Source: Oscillospiraceae bacterium (GTDB lineage Bacteria > Bacillota > Clostridia > Oscillospirales > Ruminococcaceae). Taken from it: 64,000 nt of DNA. The stretch's first letter is position 1. Each line of letters starts with the position of its first letter. The position numbers were made by a program, and so were the translations under genes. Where the stretch lies: positions 1 to 64,000 of the forward strand of contig JAHZAU010000006.1 of the NCBI GenBank assembly GCA_019423755.1, given 5' to 3'. Under the pieces are notes generated by a model. It saw only the letters and a list, made by a program, of their open reading frames with translations. It was not told the origin of the DNA and made no database searches. This document shows positions 39,505-48,119 of this stretch, piece after piece.

Positions 39505-40374
39505 TTATTTTTTCTTTCTCTCCTCCAGCTCCCGGCGCAGCCGCTCCAAAGCGACCGGATACCGCTGAGAACGCAGGTTCGGGAAGGCCCGGAGCAACCG
39601 GCGATGGATGCGGCCGTTGCGGGCAAGCAGTTCGTCCCGGCGCTGCTCCAAGCGGTCGATGGCCTCCTGCAGGCCGGTATTGAGCTGCCAGCCTTGGGCC
39701 TGGGCACGGGCCTTGGCCTCTTCCAGGCGCTCCCGCAGGTTCTCGCGGGAAAGCTCCCGGCGCTCCTGCAGCTCCTGGGAAAGCTGGGACTCCAGCTGTT
39801 CCAGGTACTCCTGGCCGCGGCGGTACAGCTCCTCGGCCACCGCCTGCAGCTCCTTGAGCCGTCCGCTGAGGGACAGGATGGAACGCACCGTCAGCGCGCA
39901 GTCGCAGCCCATGTAAACCGCCAGCATCGCTGCCAGCACCACCTGGGCCACAAACGGCACCAGCGCCAGCATCTGGTCTACCAGCGGCTGGGCGCCCATA
40001 ACGGCGATGACTGCCAGGCCCCCAAACATAAGGGAGTTGCGCAGGCAGACCCGGCCGTGGATGTTGAAGCGGTAGGTGGAATAGTCCCACCACTTGGCGT
40101 GAAACAGCACCTCAAGCAGCCAGGCGGTGACGTATTCCAGCGCGCTGGCCACCACCATCCCCAGCAGGAACACCAGGGGCAGGCTGTTTTTCACCGGCTC
40201 CAAAAGCAGGATCACCGCCAGCGCCCCGAAGCCGTACACCGGGCACACCGGCCCGCTGAGGAAACCTCGGTTGACAAAATGGCGGCTGCCGATGGAGCAG
40301 TACACCGTTTCACAGCACCAACCGATGAAGCTGTAGATCAAAAAGCACAAAAACCAATGGATCAGCTCGTTCAT
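39505..40374 (-). CDS. CmpB-like putative ABC-transporter permease family membrane protein
   Basis: 289 residues. The N-terminal 145 residues form about five helices with FIYSFIGWCCETVYCSI and GRVCLRNSLMFGG segments, typical of the PF06541 family. The rest is a long helical, probably coiled-coil cytosolic tail rich in Glu, Arg and Leu, ending in KKK. The family name is historical; transport is not shown and no ATPase gene is close. It is the last gene after the dehydratase pair, 13 bases away. The start at 40374 has GGAGG. Confidence 0.8.
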   Translation of the reverse strand: MNELIHWFLCFLIYSFIGWCCETVYCSIGSRHFVNRGFLSGPVCPVYGFGALAVILLLEPVKNSLPLVFLLGMVVASALEYVTAWLLEVLFHAKWWDYSTYRFNIHGRVCLRNSLMFGGLAVIAVMGAQPLVDQMLALVPFVAQVVLAAMLAVYMGCDCALTVRSILSLSGRLKELQAVAEELYRRGQEYLEQLESQLSQELQERRELSRENLRERLEEAKARAQAQGWQLNTGLQEAIDRLEQRRDELLARNGRIHRRLLRAFPNLRSQRYPVALERLRRELEERKKK

Positions 40375-40387
40375 CCGGCTTCCTCCA

Positions 40388-41752
40388 CTAGGCAGAACGG
40401 CGGCCGGATGCGGCAGCCGGCTCCTCCTGGGAAAGGCCCTTGTAGCCTTCCACCTGGCGGGGCTGTGCCTGGATCTGGGCGCCCAGGCGGGCATTGGAGA
40501 GCATCAGCTTGATGCGGTTCTGCTGGTTGACCTGGGATGCGCCGGAGTCGTAGTCCACCGCCACGATGTTGGCCTGGGGGTTCTTCTCCTTGATGATGCG
40601 CATAACGCCCTTGCCGGCGATGTGGTTGGGCAGACAGCCGAAGGGCTGGGTGCAGACGATGTTGTTGACGTGGTAATGCTGGATCAGCTCCACCATCTCG
40701 GCGGTGAGCAGCCAGCCCTCGCCCATCTTCACCCCTTTGCCGATGTAGCCTTCGGCGGACTGGATGGTGCTTTCGAAGGCGCAGGGCGGGTCGAAGTCGC
40801 TGTTCTGACGGATCAGCTCGATCATCTGGCGCTTTTTGCCCCGGAGGAAGCGGTTGATGGGCCGCAGCAGCGCCGCTACCGGGCCGTTGGTGCCGTACAG
40901 GTCGTTGTCAAACACCGGGTTGTGGGTGCAGTACAGCAGGAAGTCGAACAGCCCGGGGCAGACCACCTCGCAGCCCTCGGACAGCAGGAAGGATTCCAGG
41001 TCGTTGTTGCCCAGGGGGGAGTATTTGACGTAGATCTCGCCGACGATGCCCACCTTGACGCAGAAGCGTTTCTCCCGCTCCACCTGGTTAAACCGGGCCA
41101 GGATCTGTTTCATCAGCTTGGAGACCTTGCCCCAGGAAAGCAGCTTGTGGTGGCAGAACAGCTCCTTGGCCATCGCCACGCTGTCCTCCACCGCCTGCTC
41201 GGTGGCGCCCTTCTGGGCCTCATAGGGCAGGCACTGGTTGCGCAGCAGCATGATCAGGTCGCCGCAGAGCACCCCATACAGCGCCTGCAGCAGCATGGAG
41301 GCCGGCAGGGTGAAACCGCCGGACTGCTCGCTTTTGATGAAGCTGGCGGAGATCACCGGGATCTGGCCGTAGCCGCCCTTTTCCAGCGCCTTGCGCAGCA
41401 GGTGGATGTAGTTGGAGGCGCGGCAGCCGCCGCCGGTCTGGGTGATGAGCAGGGCCACCTTGTCCAGCGGCAGGTCGGTCTTTTCCAGAGCGTCGATCAT
41501 CTGGCCGATGACCAGCTGGGCCGGGTAGCAGGTGTCGTTGTGGACGTTTTTGAGGCCGGCGTTGATGACGTCGCGGCCGGTGTTGGAAAGCACCTGCACC
41601 TTATAGCCGTAGTTTTGCAGCACATCCCCCAGGATGGCAAAGTGGATGGGCAGCATGGTGGGCACCAGGATGGTATGGGTGGCCTTCATCTCTTTGGTAA
41701 ATACCGGGTAGCGGTGGGTATGCTCCCCAGGCATCTGCTGTTTTGCTTCCAT
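40388..41752 (-). CDS. 2-hydroxyacyl-CoA dehydratase-related protein (C-terminal half of a split system)
   Basis: 454 residues, resembling the C-terminal region of the large activase/dehydratase-type proteins. It has THTILVPTMLPIHFAILGDVLQ at the start, cysteines in NDTCYPAQL and QTGGGCRASNY, and TQPFGCLPNHIAGKG near residue 365, which could hold an iron-sulfur cluster. True 2-hydroxyacyl-CoA dehydratases remove water from 2-hydroxyacyl-CoA; this group's substrate is unknown. It starts 21 bases after the activase gene. Confidence 0.8.
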   Translation of the reverse strand: MEAKQQMPGEHTHRYPVFTKEMKATHTILVPTMLPIHFAILGDVLQNYGYKVQVLSNTGRDVINAGLKNVHNDTCYPAQLVIGQMIDALEKTDLPLDKVALLITQTGGGCRASNYIHLLRKALEKGGYGQIPVISASFIKSEQSGGFTLPASMLLQALYGVLCGDLIMLLRNQCLPYEAQKGATEQAVEDSVAMAKELFCHHKLLSWGKVSKLMKQILARFNQVEREKRFCVKVGIVGEIYVKYSPLGNNDLESFLLSEGCEVVCPGLFDFLLYCTHNPVFDNDLYGTNGPVAALLRPINRFLRGKKRQMIELIRQNSDFDPPCAFESTIQSAEGYIGKGVKMGEGWLLTAEMVELIQHYHVNNIVCTQPFGCLPNHIAGKGVMRIIKEKNPQANIVAVDYDSGASQVNQQNRIKLMLSNARLGAQIQAQPRQVEGYKGLSQEEPAAASGRRSA

Positions 41753-41773
41753 TTGAGCTTCCTCCTATGTCAG

Positions 41774-44722
41774 TTATTCGCGTTCTTTCATGGCGCCGAT
41801 CAGGGAGCGCAGGCGGATCTTCACCGCGCCTAAGTTGTTGATCTCGTCGATCTTCAGCTGGGTGTACAGGCGGCCGCCCTCGGAGAGGATGGCGCTGACC
41901 TCGTCGGTGGTGATAGCGTCGATGCCGCAGCCGAAGGACACCAGCTGCACCAGTTCGCAGTCGGGGTTTTCGGTGACGTACTTGGCGGCGTTATAGAGGC
42001 GGGCGTGGTAGGTCCACTGGTTGAGGACGTTGGGCCGCACCGGGGTCACCAGGTCGCTGACGCAGTCCTCCGAGACCACCACCAGCCCCAGCGAGGTGAT
42101 CAGCTGGTTGATGCCGTGGTTGATCTCCGGGTCCACATGGTAGGGGCGTCCGGCCAGCACGATGATGCGGCGGCCGTTTTCCCGGGCGAAGCGGATAGCC
42201 CGGGCGCCCTCGCGGCGGATGTCCCGCTGCTCGGACTCGTAGCGCTCGTAGGCACGCTGTACTGCCTGCTGCACCTCTTTTTTGGTGATGCCCGGCCACT
42301 CCTGGCAGAAGTATTCGCAGGCCTTTTTGGTAAAGAGGCGCTGGTCGCTCAAGTCGAAGTAGGGGTACAGGTAGCGCACGCCCCGCAGTTTTTCCACGTT
42401 GGCGCCCAACAGCTCGGGGTAGTAGGCTACCACCGGGCAGTTAAAGTGGTTGTCGCCCTTATTTTCGTTGAAGTTGTAGCTCATGCAGGGGTAGAAGATG
42501 GTGTCCACCCCTTTTTGCAGCAGGTTTTCGATGTGCCCGTGCATGAGCTTGGCCGGGTAGCACACCGTATCGGAAGGAACCGAATACTGTCCCTTGGAAT
42601 AGAGCTTGCGGGAGGACAGGTCCGAAAGCACCACCTCAAAGCCCAGGTCGGTGAAGAACTCGTGCCAGAAGTAGAGGTTTTCGTACATATTCAGCCCCAG
42701 AGGCAGGCCGATCTTTCCGCGCCAGCCGCCCTGGTTGGGACGGTTTTGGAGGGATTTGATCTTATCCAGCTTGTAGGCGTACAGGTCCGGCAGTTCCAGA
42801 CGGCCGCGGATGCCCAGGGGCTTTTCGCAGCGGTTGCCGGAGATGTATTTGTGTCCGTCAGCAAAGGTGTTCACCGTCAGGTTGCAGTGGTTGGTACAGC
42901 CGTTGCAGACCAGCGGGCGGGCGTCGTGGGTGAAGTTAAGCAGCTTCTCCATGGGGAGCATGCTGGACTGGCGCAGGGGGTTGCCCTTTTTGTAGCGGTC
43001 GCGGGCGTGGATGGCGGCGCCGTAGGCCCCCATGAGTCCGGCGATGTTGGGGCGGATGACATCATGCCCCAGCTCCCGCTCGAAGCTGCGCAGCACCGCG
43101 TCGTTGTAGAAGGTGCCGCCCTGGACCACCACCTGCTCGCCCAGCTCATCGGCGCTGCGGGCGCGGATGACCTTGTAGAGCACGTTTTTCACCACGCTGA
43201 TGGAAAGGCCGGCGGAGATGTCCTCCACACCGGCGCCGTCCTTCTGGGCCTGCTTCACCGAGGAGTTCATAAACACGGTGCAGCGGGAGCCCAGGTCCAC
43301 GGGGTTTTTGGAGAAGAGACCCAGCTGGGCAAACTCCTGGGCGGTGTAGCCCATGGAGCGGGCAAAGGTCTCGATGAAGGAGCCGCAGCCGGAGGAGCAA
43401 GCCTCGTTGAGCATGATGCTGTCGATGGCGTCGTCTTTGATGCGGAAACATTTGATGTCCTGGCCGCCGATATCCAGGATGAAGTTGACCTGGGGGTTAA
43501 AGTGGCGGGCGGCCTTGAAGTGGGCGATGGTTTCCACGATGCCCTCGTCCATGCTGAAGGCGTTTTTGATCAGCTCCTCACCGTAGCCGGTGGAAACGGC
43601 TCCGCGGATGGTGATGCGGTCGCCGCAGAGGGTGTAGATCTGTTCCAGCTGCTCCCGGATGATCTTCACCGGGTTGCCCTGGTTGGAGCTGTAATATTGG
43701 TAAAGGATCTCGAAGTCGTCGTCCATGAGGATGAGCTTGGTGGTGGTGCTGCCGCAGTCGATGCCAAGGTAGGCGTCGCCGCGGTAGTCCGCGATCTCCC
43801 GCTGGGGGACGGTGGCCTTCTGGTGCCGCTGCACAAAGGCATCGTACTCCTCGTGGCTAGTAAACAGCGGCTTTAAGTAGCCGGTAGTGCGGCTGGAGCT
43901 GACGGCGCTGCGCAGGGTGTCCACCAGCTCGTCGTAGCCGTACTGCTTCTCCAAGCCCTGGGCGTAATAAGCCGCGCCGATAGCCACGGCATACTGGGCG
44001 TACTCGGGGAAGACGGCGTTTTCCGGGCTCAGGTGCAGCGTTTCGCGGAAGCGCTCCTGCAGGCCGCGGAAGAAGAACAGCGGTCCGCCCAAAAACAGTA
44101 CCTTACCCTTGACCTCCCGGCCCTGGGAAAGGCCGGTGATGGTCTGGTCCACCACCGCCTGGAAGATGCTGGCGGCGATGTCCTCCTTGCGGGCGCCCTG
44201 GTTAAGCAGGGGCTGGATGTCGGTCTTGGCAAAGACACCGCAGCGGGAAGCGATGGGATAGATGCGGGTGTGGCGGCGGGCCAGCTCGTCCAGCTGGTTG
44301 GGGGCCACGTTAAGCAGCGAAGCCATCTGGTCGATGAAGGCGCCGGTGCCGCCGGCACAGCTGCCGTTCATCCGCTCCTCCAGGCCGCCGGTGAGGAAGA
44401 TGATCTTGGCGTCCTCGCCGCCCAGCTCGATGACCGCGTCGGTGTCCGGCTCCAGCCGCTGCACCGCCTGGTAGGTGGCAAAGACTTCCTGCACGAAATC
44501 TACCCCGGCGTCCTCGGCAAAGCCCAGGCCGGCCGAACCGGAGATGGCGATGCCGAACTGCTGGCCCCGCAGGATGCCGGCCGCTCCGGCCAGCGCCTCC
44601 AAGGTCGCCTGACGCACCTGCGACATATGCCGCTGGTAGATCTGGTAGAGGATCTTGTCCCCTTCCATGACCACCACCTTGACGGTGGTGGAGCCAATAT
44701 CGATTCCCACATTCATACCCAT
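41774..44722 (-). CDS. Acyl-CoA dehydratase activase-related protein with tandem ATPase domains
   Basis: 982 residues. Two BadF/BcrA-type ASKHA ATPase domains follow each other (GIDIGSTTVKVVV near 5 and GIDCGSTTTKLIL near 322). The second contains NEACSSGCGSFIETF with the cysteines that would bind the bridging 4Fe-4S cluster. A DUF2229-type domain follows (GLNMYENLYFWHEFF, PCMSYN). Family members use ATP to drive an electron to a dehydratase. In most Clostridia such a protein continues into the domain that here is a separate gene, so it appears split. Confidence 0.85.
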   Translation of the reverse strand: MGMNVGIDIGSTTVKVVVMEGDKILYQIYQRHMSQVRQATLEALAGAAGILRGQQFGIAISGSAGLGFAEDAGVDFVQEVFATYQAVQRLEPDTDAVIELGGEDAKIIFLTGGLEERMNGSCAGGTGAFIDQMASLLNVAPNQLDELARRHTRIYPIASRCGVFAKTDIQPLLNQGARKEDIAASIFQAVVDQTITGLSQGREVKGKVLFLGGPLFFFRGLQERFRETLHLSPENAVFPEYAQYAVAIGAAYYAQGLEKQYGYDELVDTLRSAVSSSRTTGYLKPLFTSHEEYDAFVQRHQKATVPQREIADYRGDAYLGIDCGSTTTKLILMDDDFEILYQYYSSNQGNPVKIIREQLEQIYTLCGDRITIRGAVSTGYGEELIKNAFSMDEGIVETIAHFKAARHFNPQVNFILDIGGQDIKCFRIKDDAIDSIMLNEACSSGCGSFIETFARSMGYTAQEFAQLGLFSKNPVDLGSRCTVFMNSSVKQAQKDGAGVEDISAGLSISVVKNVLYKVIRARSADELGEQVVVQGGTFYNDAVLRSFERELGHDVIRPNIAGLMGAYGAAIHARDRYKKGNPLRQSSMLPMEKLLNFTHDARPLVCNGCTNHCNLTVNTFADGHKYISGNRCEKPLGIRGRLELPDLYAYKLDKIKSLQNRPNQGGWRGKIGLPLGLNMYENLYFWHEFFTDLGFEVVLSDLSSRKLYSKGQYSVPSDTVCYPAKLMHGHIENLLQKGVDTIFYPCMSYNFNENKGDNHFNCPVVAYYPELLGANVEKLRGVRYLYPYFDLSDQRLFTKKACEYFCQEWPGITKKEVQQAVQRAYERYESEQRDIRREGARAIRFARENGRRIIVLAGRPYHVDPEINHGINQLITSLGLVVVSEDCVSDLVTPVRPNVLNQWTYHARLYNAAKYVTENPDCELVQLVSFGCGIDAITTDEVSAILSEGGRLYTQLKIDEINNLGAVKIRLRSLIGAMKERE

Positions 44723-44772
44723 GTTTGTTTCCTCTTTCTAAACCTTTGCTGTGATTGTATCTGCCGCGTCGT

Positions 44773-45399
44773 TTACTGGGGCTGGACCACGCCGTAAAGC
44801 ACCATCCGCAGCATATTGAAGAATTCCTGTTTCTGCGCTTCCAGCACCCGCGGCACCGAAGCGTCCTGGGCCAGCATGGCGGCCCGGTGCTTCATGCTCA
44901 GGTAGTTGGCAAAATCCAGGATGGAATCCGCCACCTTTTCCGGCTGCACCCACTCGCGCAGCGGGTAGGTCTCCAGGATGCGCACCAGCGAACGGCTTTC
45001 GGTCTCCCGCAGACGCCGCAGGATGGGCGCGATGCGCTCCTCCAAGCCCTTGGGCTGGTCGAACATGGCAGTAAAGAAGATCTGCCGGTAAAAGGGGTTC
45101 TTCTGGAAAAACCGGCTGCGCACCTGGAAACTTTCCTCCAGACGCAGCATGGGAGCCGCTTCGCGCTGGCTGGCGTTCTCCTCCAGGGCCTGGCACAGGT
45201 CCCCGATGCAGCGCTCCACACAGCGGCAGTACAGCTCCTCCTTGTTTTTGAAGTGGTGAAACAGCATCCCCTTGGAGATCTCGCCGTTGCGGCAGATGTT
45301 GTTGATGGACGCCGAAAAATAGTCGTGCTGTCCAAACTCCTGCAGCGCTGCGGTCAGGATGCGCTCCACGCTTTTTTTGCTTTTTTCTTCCTGTTTCAT
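44773..45399 (-). CDS. TetR-family transcriptional regulator
   Basis: 208 residues. The N-terminal helix-turn-helix reads ILTAALQEFGQHDYFSASINNICRNGEISKGMLFHHFKNKEEL, the classical TetR pattern. The C-terminal helical part is the ligand pocket. The start at 45399 has GGAG upstream, and the longer frame to 45447 would include the promoter leader. It heads the leftward operon with the activase, dehydratase and CmpB-like genes, so it probably represses that operon in response to an acyl-type ligand (inference). Confidence 0.88.
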   Translation of the reverse strand: MKQEEKSKKSVERILTAALQEFGQHDYFSASINNICRNGEISKGMLFHHFKNKEELYCRCVERCIGDLCQALEENASQREAAPMLRLEESFQVRSRFFQKNPFYRQIFFTAMFDQPKGLEERIAPILRRLRETESRSLVRILETYPLREWVQPEKVADSILDFANYLSMKHRAAMLAQDASVPRVLEAQKQEFFNMLRMVLYGVVQPQ

Positions 45400-45464
45400 T
45401 TCGCCTTCTCCCCACATTAACCAATTATTTCCAGAAAAACGAACCACTCAGTCTGTTTGTCTCA

Positions 45465-45492
45465 ATTATAACATAGCGCCCCCTTTCTTCAA
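45465..45492 (-). promoter_or_regulatory. Promoter of the tetR-activase operon
   Basis: Minus-strand -35 TTGAAG (45492-45487) and -10 TATAAT (45470-45465) at 16 bases, with the extended element TGT before the -10. The ACTGAGT-type short palindrome near 45446-45452 is a possible TetR contact, weakly supported. Confidence 0.65.
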
Positions 45493-45681
45493 GATTCCTA
45501 CCCAACGCTTCCCCGACGGATAATTGCATTTATACGCGTTTTTCTCTAAAATTCGCGCAAATTCTCACCATATCTTTCGGAATCTCTGGCGCCATTTTGC
45601 AATTTTTTTGGTTATCTCACTGAAAATCCCCTTGTAATTCTGTCTGGTTGACCAAGGTTGCACTGTAATGCGGCAAAGTAC

Positions 45682-45710
45682 TTGACATCCCCGCCGGTTG
45701 GGGGTATAGT
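45682..45710 (+). promoter_or_regulatory. Promoter of the aro-pheA operon
   Basis: -35 TTGACA (45682-45687) and -10 TATAGT (45705-45710), spacing 17. Transcripts from here pass through the leader peptide and terminator before reaching aroF. The stretch 45493-45681 upstream is AT-rich and has no gene that I can support. Confidence 0.85.
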
Positions 45711-45744
45711 GAATCCAATCCATAAAAAAGGAGTGTCCGGTCGG

Positions 45745-45891
45745 ATGAAGTATGCTCTCTGTGCAAAATCTTTTGGCTACTTTATGGGCTTTGCGGGCTT
45801 TACCGCAGAGCGATTTTGCCATGCCCAAAAGAATAGCGCAGACAAGAGTATTTTCCCGGGCGCAGGCTGTGGCAGCGTGACTGCCGCCTGA
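45745..45891 (+). CDS. Phe-rich leader peptide of the aro-pheA operon
   Basis: 48 residues, ATG at 45745, with AAGGAG eleven bases upstream. Between residues 10 and 24 it has Phe at 10, 13, 16, 19 and 24 and Tyr at 12 (also Tyr3, Phe37): KSFGYFMGFAGFTAERF. It lies between the promoter and an intrinsic terminator ahead of genes ending in pheA. This is the hallmark of ribosome-mediated attenuation, where scarce charged tRNA-Phe stalls the ribosome. Its stop TGA (45889-45891) sits at the foot of a strong hairpin. It is not expected to have another function. Confidence 0.72.
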   Translation: MKYALCAKSFGYFMGFAGFTAERFCHAQKNSADKSIFPGAGCGSVTAA

Positions 45892-45957
45892 TTTCCGGTT
45901 TGGAGCTGTTATTCGGGAGCCGATACTTTTGTAGAGAAGGTATCGGCTCTTTTTTTA
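45763..45957 (+). promoter_or_regulatory. Attenuator of the aro-pheA operon
   Basis: In order: the outer stem GCAAAATC/GATTTTGC (45763-45770 with 45812-45819), enclosing a hairpin TGCGG/CCGCA (45792-45807), overlaps the Phe codon cluster. A strong hairpin CAGGC-GGCAG/CTGCC-GCCTG (45863-45890) follows. Last is an intrinsic terminator GAGCCGATAC/GTATCGGCTC (45917-45949) with eight T (45950-45957). I could not identify a convincing antiterminator pairing by eye; no T-box sequence is present. Confidence 0.75.
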
Positions 45958-46010
45958 TCCTCTCGCCAAGGCCTTCTTCATGGTAAGCAAATGCAAAGGA
46001 GTTTCCATTT

Positions 46011-47024
46011 ATGATCATTATCCTCAAAAAACATACCGAACCTCAGAAAGTAAACGAAATCATCCGCCACTTCCAGGGCCTTCAGCTGGAGGTACAGGAG
46101 ATCAAAGGCGTCCACGAGACCATCCTGGGCCTCATCGGCGACACCTCCCGCATCGACATCGACGACGTCAAGTCCATGGACGAGGTAGCCGAGGTCAAGC
46201 GCATCCAGGAGCCCTACAAAAACGCCAACCGCAAGTTCCACCCCGACGACACCGTCATCGACGTCAACGGCGTGAAGATCGGCGGCGGCCACTTCCAGGT
46301 CATCGCCGGCCCCTGCTCGGTGGAAAGCCGGGAGCAGATGATCAGCGTGGCCCAGAGCGTCAAAGCCTCCGGCGCTACCCTCATGCGCGGCGGCGCCTTC
46401 AAGCCCCGCACCTCCCCCTACTCCTTCCAGGGTCTGCAGGGCCAGGGCCTGGCCTACTTAAAGGAAGCCAAGCTGGCTACCGGCCTGCCCATCGTCACCG
46501 AAATCATGAGCATCTCCCACCTGGACCTGTTCGAGGATGTGGACGTTATCCAGGTCGGCGCCCGCAATATGCAGAACTTCGAGCTGCTCAAGCAGCTGGG
46601 CAAGCTGGACAAGCCCATCCTGCTCAAACGCGGCCTGGCCAACACCATCGAAGAGCTGCTTATGAGCGCCGAGTACATCATGGCCGGCGGCAACCACAAG
46701 GTCATCCTCTGCGAGCGCGGCATCCGCACCTTCGAGACCGCGACCCGCAACACCCTGGACATCTCCGCCATTCCTATCATTAAACGGCAGTCCCACCTGC
46801 CGGTGATCGTAGACCCCAGCCACGCAGCCGGCATCCGCTGGATGGTGGAGCCCCTGTCCATGGCGGCCATCGCCGTCGGCGCCGACGGCCTCATCATCGA
46901 GGTCCACAACAACCCGGAAAAAGCCCTCTGCGACGGCGCACAGTCCCTGACACCCGAGCAGTTCGATTCCACCATGCAGAAGGTCCGCGGCGCGGTCCAG
47001 TACTTCGGCAAACAGCTGGGCTAA
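46011..47024 (+). CDS. aroF: 3-deoxy-7-phosphoheptulonate synthase, type I beta
   Basis: First step of the shikimate pathway: condenses phosphoenolpyruvate with erythrose 4-phosphate. 337 residues. The first 70 form a ferredoxin-like regulatory domain (MIIILKKHTEPQKVNEI) that in relatives gives feedback control by Tyr or Phe. The catalytic barrel shows VIAGPCSVES and MRGGAFKPRTSPYSFQG. First structural gene after the attenuator terminator. The ATG at 46011 has AAAGGAG. Confidence 0.96.
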   Translation: MIIILKKHTEPQKVNEIIRHFQGLQLEVQEIKGVHETILGLIGDTSRIDIDDVKSMDEVAEVKRIQEPYKNANRKFHPDDTVIDVNGVKIGGGHFQVIAGPCSVESREQMISVAQSVKASGATLMRGGAFKPRTSPYSFQGLQGQGLAYLKEAKLATGLPIVTEIMSISHLDLFEDVDVIQVGARNMQNFELLKQLGKLDKPILLKRGLANTIEELLMSAEYIMAGGNHKVILCERGIRTFETATRNTLDISAIPIIKRQSHLPVIVDPSHAAGIRWMVEPLSMAAIAVGADGLIIEVHNNPEKALCDGAQSLTPEQFDSTMQKVRGAVQYFGKQLG

Positions 47025-47060
47025 ACCGGGCGCGACCCGCAAGCAAAGGAGAGACACCTT

Positions 47061-48119
47061 ATGAAAACTGTCACCGTACACGCCAGCCGCACCTATGAGG
47101 TCCAGATCGAAAATGGCCTGCTGGACCGCTGCGGCCAGCAGATCCGGCAGGTCCTGCCCCGGGGACGGGCCGCCATCATCACCGACGACACCGTCGCTTC
47201 CCTTTACCTGGAACGGGTGCAGCGCTCCCTGGACGCCGCCGGCGTCGGCCACTGCACCTTCACCTTCCCCCACGGGGAGGATTCCAAATCCCACCCGGTG
47301 CTGCTTTCCATCTATGACTTCCTCATCGAAAACGCCATCACCCGCTCGGACTTCCTCATCGCCCTGGGCGGCGGCGTGGTGGGGGACATTACCGGCTTTG
47401 CCGCCGCTACCTACCTGCGGGGCATCCCCTTTGTGCAGCTGCCCACCACCTTCCTGGCGGCGGTGGACTCCTCAGTCGGGGGAAAAACCGCCGTCAACAT
47501 CCCCGCCGGCAAGAACCTCATCGGCGCCTTCCACCAGCCTTCCCTGGTGGTCTGTGACCCGCTGACCTTCGACACCCTGCCGCCGGAAGTCTTTGCCGAC
47601 GGCGCCGCCGAGATGGTCAAATACGGCTTCATCTATGACAAAGAGCTGCTGCGCTTCCTGCTGGAGGAGGACATCCGCCCGCAGCTGGAGCAGGTGGTGG
47701 CCGCCTGTGTGGACATTAAGCGCCAGGTGGTGGAAGCCGACGAGCACGACCTGGGCCAGCGGATGATCCTCAACTTCGGCCACACCCTGGGCCACGCTAT
47801 CGAAAAGCAGTCGAACCACACCGTCACCCACGGCCACGCCATCTCCATGGGGATGGTGCTGGTGCAGCAGCTGGGCCAGGCGCTGGGGGTCTGCTCCCCT
47901 GAGATGACCGAACTGGTCCGCCAGGGGCTTGTGCGCTACGGTCTGCCCACCTGTTACCCCGGCGACCCCAAATCGCTGATTCAGCTTTGCCTCAACGATA
48001 AAAAACGCGCTGGCGGCACCCTGAACCTGATCCTGGTGCCGGAACCCGGCCGCGCGGTGATCCAGCCGGTGCCGGTGGAGCAGCTGGACGCCCTGGCAAA
48101 GGAGGCCTTCCCATGCTGA
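47061..48119 (+). CDS. aroB: 3-dehydroquinate synthase
   Basis: Second shikimate step. 352 residues, normal length. NAD- and metal-binding features: GGGVVGDITGFAAATYLRGI near residue 100, PTTFLAAVDSSVGGKTAVN near 130, and the metal-binding His in NFGHTLGHAIE near 238. AAAGGAGAG precedes the ATG. It overlaps aroA by seven bases. Confidence 0.96.
   Translation: MKTVTVHASRTYEVQIENGLLDRCGQQIRQVLPRGRAAIITDDTVASLYLERVQRSLDAAGVGHCTFTFPHGEDSKSHPVLLSIYDFLIENAITRSDFLIALGGGVVGDITGFAAATYLRGIPFVQLPTTFLAAVDSSVGGKTAVNIPAGKNLIGAFHQPSLVVCDPLTFDTLPPEVFADGAAEMVKYGFIYDKELLRFLLEEDIRPQLEQVVAACVDIKRQVVEADEHDLGQRMILNFGHTLGHAIEKQSNHTVTHGHAISMGMVLVQQLGQALGVCSPEMTELVRQGLVRYGLPTCYPGDPKSLIQLCLNDKKRAGGTLNLILVPEPGRAVIQPVPVEQLDALAKEAFPC

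Noticed and set aside
42005..43876. A 623-codon plus-strand frame opposite the activase gene
   Set aside because: The minus strand carries clear ATPase motifs and a ribosome site; the plus frame has low-complexity Val/Asp/Gly composition typical of a shadow.
45745..45957. T-box as an alternative explanation for the aro leader
   Set aside because: No GGGTGG-type T-box sequence or antiterminator bulge is present before the terminator; the Phe-rich frame explains it better.
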